Source: Ramlibacter albus
GTDB taxonomy: Bacteria; Pseudomonadota; Gammaproteobacteria; Burkholderiales; Burkholderiaceae_C
Direction: 5' to 3'
Assembly: GCF_014297445.1 (NCBI RefSeq)
Contig: NZ_JACORU010000011.1
Coordinates: 62,001-126,000 of the forward strand
DNA length: 64,000 nucleotides
Shown here: piece after piece, positions 60,223 to 64,000 of the stretch
Numbering within the stretch: the stretch's first letter is position 1
Layout of the letters: each line of letters begins with the position of its first letter
Made by a program: the position numbers and the translations under genes
Notes under the pieces: generated by a model
What the model was told of the DNA's origin: nothing
Database searches by the model: none
What the model saw: only the letters and a program-made list of their open reading frames with translations

Positions 60223-60238
60223 CTACGGAACTCCGTAG
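60223..60238. promoter_or_regulatory. Perfect lux-box-like palindrome downstream of luxR
   Basis: CTACGGA-AC-TCCGTAG is a perfect 16-bp palindrome 46 bp after the luxR stop. No gene begins close to it in either direction, so its target is unclear. Confidence 0.6.
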
Positions 60239-60467
60239 ACGTGTCGCACTGGCGTCACGGTTGGATCGGCTCCGTGCGTTTCCGGCGTCGTATGCGGCTT
60301 GTGACGAGTGAGCGACTACCGATTGTGGCCAACGATTTGGCTGTCTCCACGTGATCCTGGTCGCCGGGATGGCGGCCCCAAATCACAGGCCGGCGGCATG
60401 GCGCTGGGCGCAGGATGCGTCTTCCCGTCGGGATGTTTCGCTTCGGCGCAAGACGAACAGGCCCCGG

Positions 60468-60725
60468 CTATCGTTCAAGAGATTCGACGATGAAGTTCGC
60501 CGCTGCGTACATGGTGTTGCACCTGTAGACCACTGCGCCGGCGCGCGAAAAAGTCACCCATTCGCCGTCCGACACGGCTTCACACGCGGGCCATACCGCG
60601 CTGTGTCCGTTCAGGCCCGCGCGAAGGAGCGACTCCTCCCGGCATCGCAGGACATACTGGCCTGCGGCTAAGGGCTTCGGCCCAAGCTCAGAGATGGGCG
60701 CAGTCACTTGGGAATTCCTGCTCAT
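60468..60725 (-). CDS. Small hypothetical protein (85 aa) coupled to the TrlF-like gene
   Basis: The ATG overlaps the stop of the TrlF-like gene (60722-60725), so the two are translated together. The sequence (AGQYVLRCREESLLRAGLNG, VTFSRAGAVVYRCNTMYAAA) is a mixed alpha/beta fold with three cysteines. No family is recognised. It may be a partner subunit or immunity-type protein. Confidence 0.6.
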   Translation of the reverse strand: MSRNSQVTAPISELGPKPLAAGQYVLRCREESLLRAGLNGHSAVWPACEAVSDGEWVTFSRAGAVVYRCNTMYAAANFIVESLER

Positions 60726-63700
60726 GGTCGGCGCCCGGCCGCGGGCTCGGTGAGATTCACGCGCAGGCGGCGAGCACGTTCCTGAAACGCGCGCTCACCG
60801 CCCTCCAGAATGGAACACACTGCCTCTCGAATCTTGGGATTCTCCAAGCCGCCGCCCTCGTAGCTGATCTCGGGCAGCGCATCCGGGCGATGAGCACCGC
60901 AACGCGCAACAATGACCTGGTCGACGTCGGTGTTCACGACCAGGTTCGCGTTGTGGGTGACGATGATGATCTGGCGCCGCTTCTTGGCCTCGCAGAAGGC
61001 CGGAACCAGCTCCTCGAACACCGACTGCGGGTCCAGATTCTCTTCTGGCTGGTCGATGATCAGCGGACGCTCGTCATGCGCGTCGATCGCGAGGTACAGC
61101 AGCAACAGCACGATGCCCCGCGTACCCGGAGACAACCGCTCGATGTCGACGTCGTCATAGCGCAGGCCGTAGCCCACTTGTACATGGTCCGTGCTGTACA
61201 GCCACTCCGAAACCGAGCGCGCCCAGTCAAGGTGAGGCATGTCTTCAAGCCGTTGTTGACGCAGCGATGTGGCGTGCTTGTCCATGAAGGCCTGCATCGC
61301 TGCTGCTGCCTCTTCGGCCGTGCCGTTGCGCCACGCCTTGCCCAACGATTCTTCGGCGGCCTTGTGTAGCTCACCGCGGCCGCGAAACGGACCTTTGCGC
61401 AAGTCCAGCAGCAACTCGCCGCGAGCAGCCCACGCATCGATGTCGACCTCGCGCCGAACGGAAAAGGAGAGCTTTTTCACCGCACGCGGGCCGATTGCGA
61501 TACGTTCATGAAGCGGTGCGTACAGCGCTGCGAGCTCGCGCTCTTCCTCGATGATCGCCGCGAAGATGCCCTGATAGGCCTCCGTACGCGCCGCCCTCAA
61601 CTGCTTGAGCATCTCGTCGGCCTTCTCGGCGCGATCGATCTCCATGTTCTGCTTCGCAAGGAGTGAATCGGTGCGGGTGATCTTCTCGGTCAGCAGCCGG
61701 TACCTGCGCGCGTTCTGTTCGTCGATACCTGCCAGCTTCTGCAGCCGGTCTCGCTCTCGAGTCAGCAAGCTCAAGGTGCGTGTGGACAGGTCCGTTTCGG
61801 GCGGGACAAGGGGCACATTGGGGTCGGGTGTCGGTGAGTCGGAAAGCGCGCGCGGTGCCGCGCCTTGGAGCCGGGCGGCCTCCGTTCGTGCCTGCTCCAG
61901 GCGCTGCCGCAAAAGCGCATCGACGTCGCCCGTGAAGTCCATCTTGAAGCGCGCCCACTCGTCCTCGGCCAAGCCTGAGTCGGCGCGCCGATCCTGCGCG
62001 TCGGACAGCCACTCCGGGGCGGTCTGCGTCCTGAAGGTGTTCACGTCGTCCTGCAACCCCGTCAACGCCTGGATGCGCGCCTGCACGCGGGCGAGGGTGC
62101 GGTGCTTGGTTTCCACAGCGGCAGTGACTTCTTCGAGCTGCTTGGCGCGCTCATCCTGGCCCTTGGGCACCAGCTTCGCGCGATCCTCCCGGTCCACCTT
62201 CAGCGCGCGCAGCGACTCGTCGCGATCTTTCACCAGCCTGGTCAGCCCTTCTTTTCGGGCGATCTCCGCATTGATGCCGTCGGTGGCGCGGCCCAGCGCG
62301 TGGCGATGGCGATCTCGGGCATCGTGGGCGGCTTGCATTCTCATGGCCAACAAGGCGCCGAAGTCCGCGGCGTCGAGGCGGTCTTCCTCCGGATGCGCCT
62401 CGAAGATCACACGCTGGATCTCGGCCACCAGCGAATCATCCAACCCTTCGGAAGAACACAGCTGCTCCACGAACTGCTGCGACAGATACTGGACGTGCGG
62501 TGCGTCCAAGAACGTCTCGGCATCGAGCGATTCCAGCGCGTTGGACGTGCGTTCGTTGTTTTCCCATTCCAGCTCGGCGCTGGTCGATTTAAGGAACTTC
62601 GCCGCGCGTCGCAGAAACGAGTTGGCACTCAAGCGCTCGGACACGCCGTAGGCGCCCATCGCGATGAAGTCGGCCAGGGCCGTCTTTCCGGATCCACGCG
62701 CTCCGATGATCGCCACCATGCCGGCGTTGATGGGCACCTCGCACGGCCGCATCCATTGCGCGTCGGTTACATGGACCAGTCGGATCGCGTTGCCCGGCAG
62801 GGCGCCCTGCGGCGGCGCTTCTCCGATATGCACACGCCCCTCTGGCTCGATCACGGCCTGACGCAGTGTGTCGAAGGTAAGGTCGCCATGAAGCCAGCAC
62901 CGTCTCGCCTGATCTGGCAGGCCGACGCGATCGGCCGTGTGCGCGTCCGAACCGTGCAGGCAGGGCTTGCGGCCGCCCCACTTGGTTTCGAGGTCGTCGA
63001 GCGTCGCCGCACCTTTGCCGAGGTAAAACGCGACCTGCTTCGGGTTGGCCGAGAAGATGATGTCAGCGAACCGCTCGATGTTCTTGCGCGTTGCGGCCCA
63101 TTGGCCACCATCGCCTTGCAGGCCTGACGTCCCGTCGCTGCTCCCGCCGGAAACAGCCACCAGGCAGTTGTCTCGCAGCCACGCGCTGTCGTTGAATGCA
63201 TCCTGCAGCGCCGGCAGGCTGACCTTGAACTGGTTGATGCCTTCCCGGTAGGCTGCGGCGTCGTCCACCAGCGATGCGTTGAAAGCCCGGCCCAGGCGAA
63301 TGAGGTCCGGGCGGGTGCAGCGGAACTTCTCCTGTTGGTGAGGGAAGGTCAAACCGCTGAGGAATGCTTCGATGCGCTCCACGTGGTCCGGTGGCTCCGG
63401 CGAAAACAGCAGGTGCAAGTTGATGCCCGCGCCCTTCGCCGTCTCGATCGACAACCGGAACTCGACGTTCGGAAAGATCAGGCCGACGCCCTGCAGGCGG
63501 CCGCCCTTCTGGCGCTTTACGGTCTCCACGTAGCAGTCAATGCCGCAGTAGTCGGTGATGCCCAGCGCGCGGATCGGCGGCTCGCTTTTCTCGACCTTGT
63601 CGAGGAACTCGGGCCAGGGGTCGGCGCCGCTGTAGCCGTCGTTCAGGGCGGTGCCAGGTGCATGGATGTGCGGGTCCCAGCGATGCCAGGCGGAGCCGCG

Positions 63701-63730
63701 CGGATGGACTGTCTCGATTCCCTCTGCCAT
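60722..63730 (-). CDS. TrlF-family PHP-domain/SMC-like ATPase
   Basis: A 1,002-residue protein. The N-terminal PHP phosphoesterase-like domain starts with the metal motif WDPHIHAPG (H21, H23) and includes HGSDAH at 259-264. Walker A is IGARGSGKTA at 342-351. Long coiled coils fill about 440-780. The ABC-type signature and Walker B are near the end (LSPGTRGIVLLLL, LIIDQPEENLDPQSV, then IIIVTHNANLV). TrlF proteins resemble SMC/RecN-like ATPases joined to a hydrolase and are seen in accessory and defence regions. The role is uncharacterised; nucleic-acid sensing and cleavage is a reasonable hypothesis. Confidence 0.82.
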   Translation of the reverse strand: MAEGIETVHPRGSAWHRWDPHIHAPGTALNDGYSGADPWPEFLDKVEKSEPPIRALGITDYCGIDCYVETVKRQKGGRLQGVGLIFPNVEFRLSIETAKGAGINLHLLFSPEPPDHVERIEAFLSGLTFPHQQEKFRCTRPDLIRLGRAFNASLVDDAAAYREGINQFKVSLPALQDAFNDSAWLRDNCLVAVSGGSSDGTSGLQGDGGQWAATRKNIERFADIIFSANPKQVAFYLGKGAATLDDLETKWGGRKPCLHGSDAHTADRVGLPDQARRCWLHGDLTFDTLRQAVIEPEGRVHIGEAPPQGALPGNAIRLVHVTDAQWMRPCEVPINAGMVAIIGARGSGKTALADFIAMGAYGVSERLSANSFLRRAAKFLKSTSAELEWENNERTSNALESLDAETFLDAPHVQYLSQQFVEQLCSSEGLDDSLVAEIQRVIFEAHPEEDRLDAADFGALLAMRMQAAHDARDRHRHALGRATDGINAEIARKEGLTRLVKDRDESLRALKVDREDRAKLVPKGQDERAKQLEEVTAAVETKHRTLARVQARIQALTGLQDDVNTFRTQTAPEWLSDAQDRRADSGLAEDEWARFKMDFTGDVDALLRQRLEQARTEAARLQGAAPRALSDSPTPDPNVPLVPPETDLSTRTLSLLTRERDRLQKLAGIDEQNARRYRLLTEKITRTDSLLAKQNMEIDRAEKADEMLKQLRAARTEAYQGIFAAIIEEERELAALYAPLHERIAIGPRAVKKLSFSVRREVDIDAWAARGELLLDLRKGPFRGRGELHKAAEESLGKAWRNGTAEEAAAAMQAFMDKHATSLRQQRLEDMPHLDWARSVSEWLYSTDHVQVGYGLRYDDVDIERLSPGTRGIVLLLLYLAIDAHDERPLIIDQPEENLDPQSVFEELVPAFCEAKKRRQIIIVTHNANLVVNTDVDQVIVARCGAHRPDALPEISYEGGGLENPKIREAVCSILEGGERAFQERARRLRVNLTEPAAGRRP

Positions 63731-63914
63731 GTGTTCTTCTTCGTGAGGTTGTCAGTGGCCCTCACATTTTGCAGCGTGGCGCGAAGCGCTCCTGGATGCG
63801 GCCGACGACGCGCTCGACGACGGAACAGCAGTAGGGCTGACACGCAGGGATTTGACCGTCAGGTCAAGCCGACGGCCGAGAAAATAGCTTTGGGATTGTG
63901 TCGATGCTGACGGA

Positions 63915-64000
63915 ATGAGCCTCGAACGCGGCGGGCGGCATAGTCTCAAAGCCGCAAAGCTGGCCAACATCAGGGAAGTCGGACAGATAACCCACCTTCG
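63915..64000 (+). CDS. Start of a gene running off the window, partial
   Basis: An ATG at 63915 opens a frame that stays open to the window end, encoding MSLERGGRHSLKAAKLANIR and further residues. CGGA precedes the ATG. It is too short to identify. Confidence 0.4.
   Translation, partial: MSLERGGRHSLKAAKLANIREVGQITHL

Overview
The window looks like a high-GC betaproteobacterium, most likely Burkholderiales (Rubrivivax/Leptothrix-like). The evidence is protein style, GC-rich codon use, and the YeiE/YeiH and SorAB modules. No rRNA or tRNA was recognised, so the taxonomy is inference.

Bases 1-12,480 look like ordinary chromosome built around sulfite and envelope stress. After the tail of a MocR-type aminotransferase gene comes a divergent pair, a LysR regulator (YeiE-like) and a YeiH-family exporter. 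Then follow a secreted YVTN beta-propeller, a secreted NTF2-like protein, a COG4315-type secreted protein, an ECF sigma/anti-sigma pair, a second beta-propeller with a Met-rich DUF305 protein, a second ECF sigma/membrane-protein pair, and a SorA/SorB-like sulfite dehydrogenase.

Bases 12,600-19,100 are a stack of mobile DNA. A Tn3-family transposase with a RelE/ParD-type toxin-antitoxin pair sits inside a broken IS110 gene, and a complete IS256-family element lies to the right. Only one Tn3 end could be found, so the left boundary next to sorB looks like a deletion or fusion point.

Bases 19,200 to the end are a large accessory element (ICE, genomic island or megaplasmid segment). It carries a ParM/StbA-like actin with a small ribbon-helix-helix partner and repeated sites, a tyrosine integrase, and many short plasmid-type genes often joined by ATGA overlaps. 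It also carries several candidate modules. (i) DNA base chemistry: two helix-hairpin-helix glycosylase-like proteins, one resembling the hypermodified-thymine (aGPT-PPlase) family; two DNA methyltransferases; a PP-loop ATPase translationally coupled to a TGT/DpdA-like transglycosylase; a second PP-loop enzyme; a minimal ATP-dependent DNA ligase. (ii) An operon with a DUF1173-like protein, three bactofilin-like proteins and a membrane-anchored TPR-like protein. (iii) An acyl-homoserine-lactone cassette (LuxI, DUF4902-like, LuxR, unusual response regulator) with two lux-box-like sites. (iv) Defence-like genes: a TrlF-type PHP-ATPase, a DUF3883 nuclease-like protein and a GHKL ATPase. No replication initiator, relaxase or type IV secretion gene is visible.

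The most unusual non-coding signal is a set of leaders made almost wholly of short tandem hairpins, most densely at 21,574-21,879 but also upstream of genes at 22,271, 26,345, 28,703, 30,191, 49,562 and 50,121. Two arrays share one hairpin with a compensatory base-pair change, which points to selected RNA or single-stranded DNA structure.
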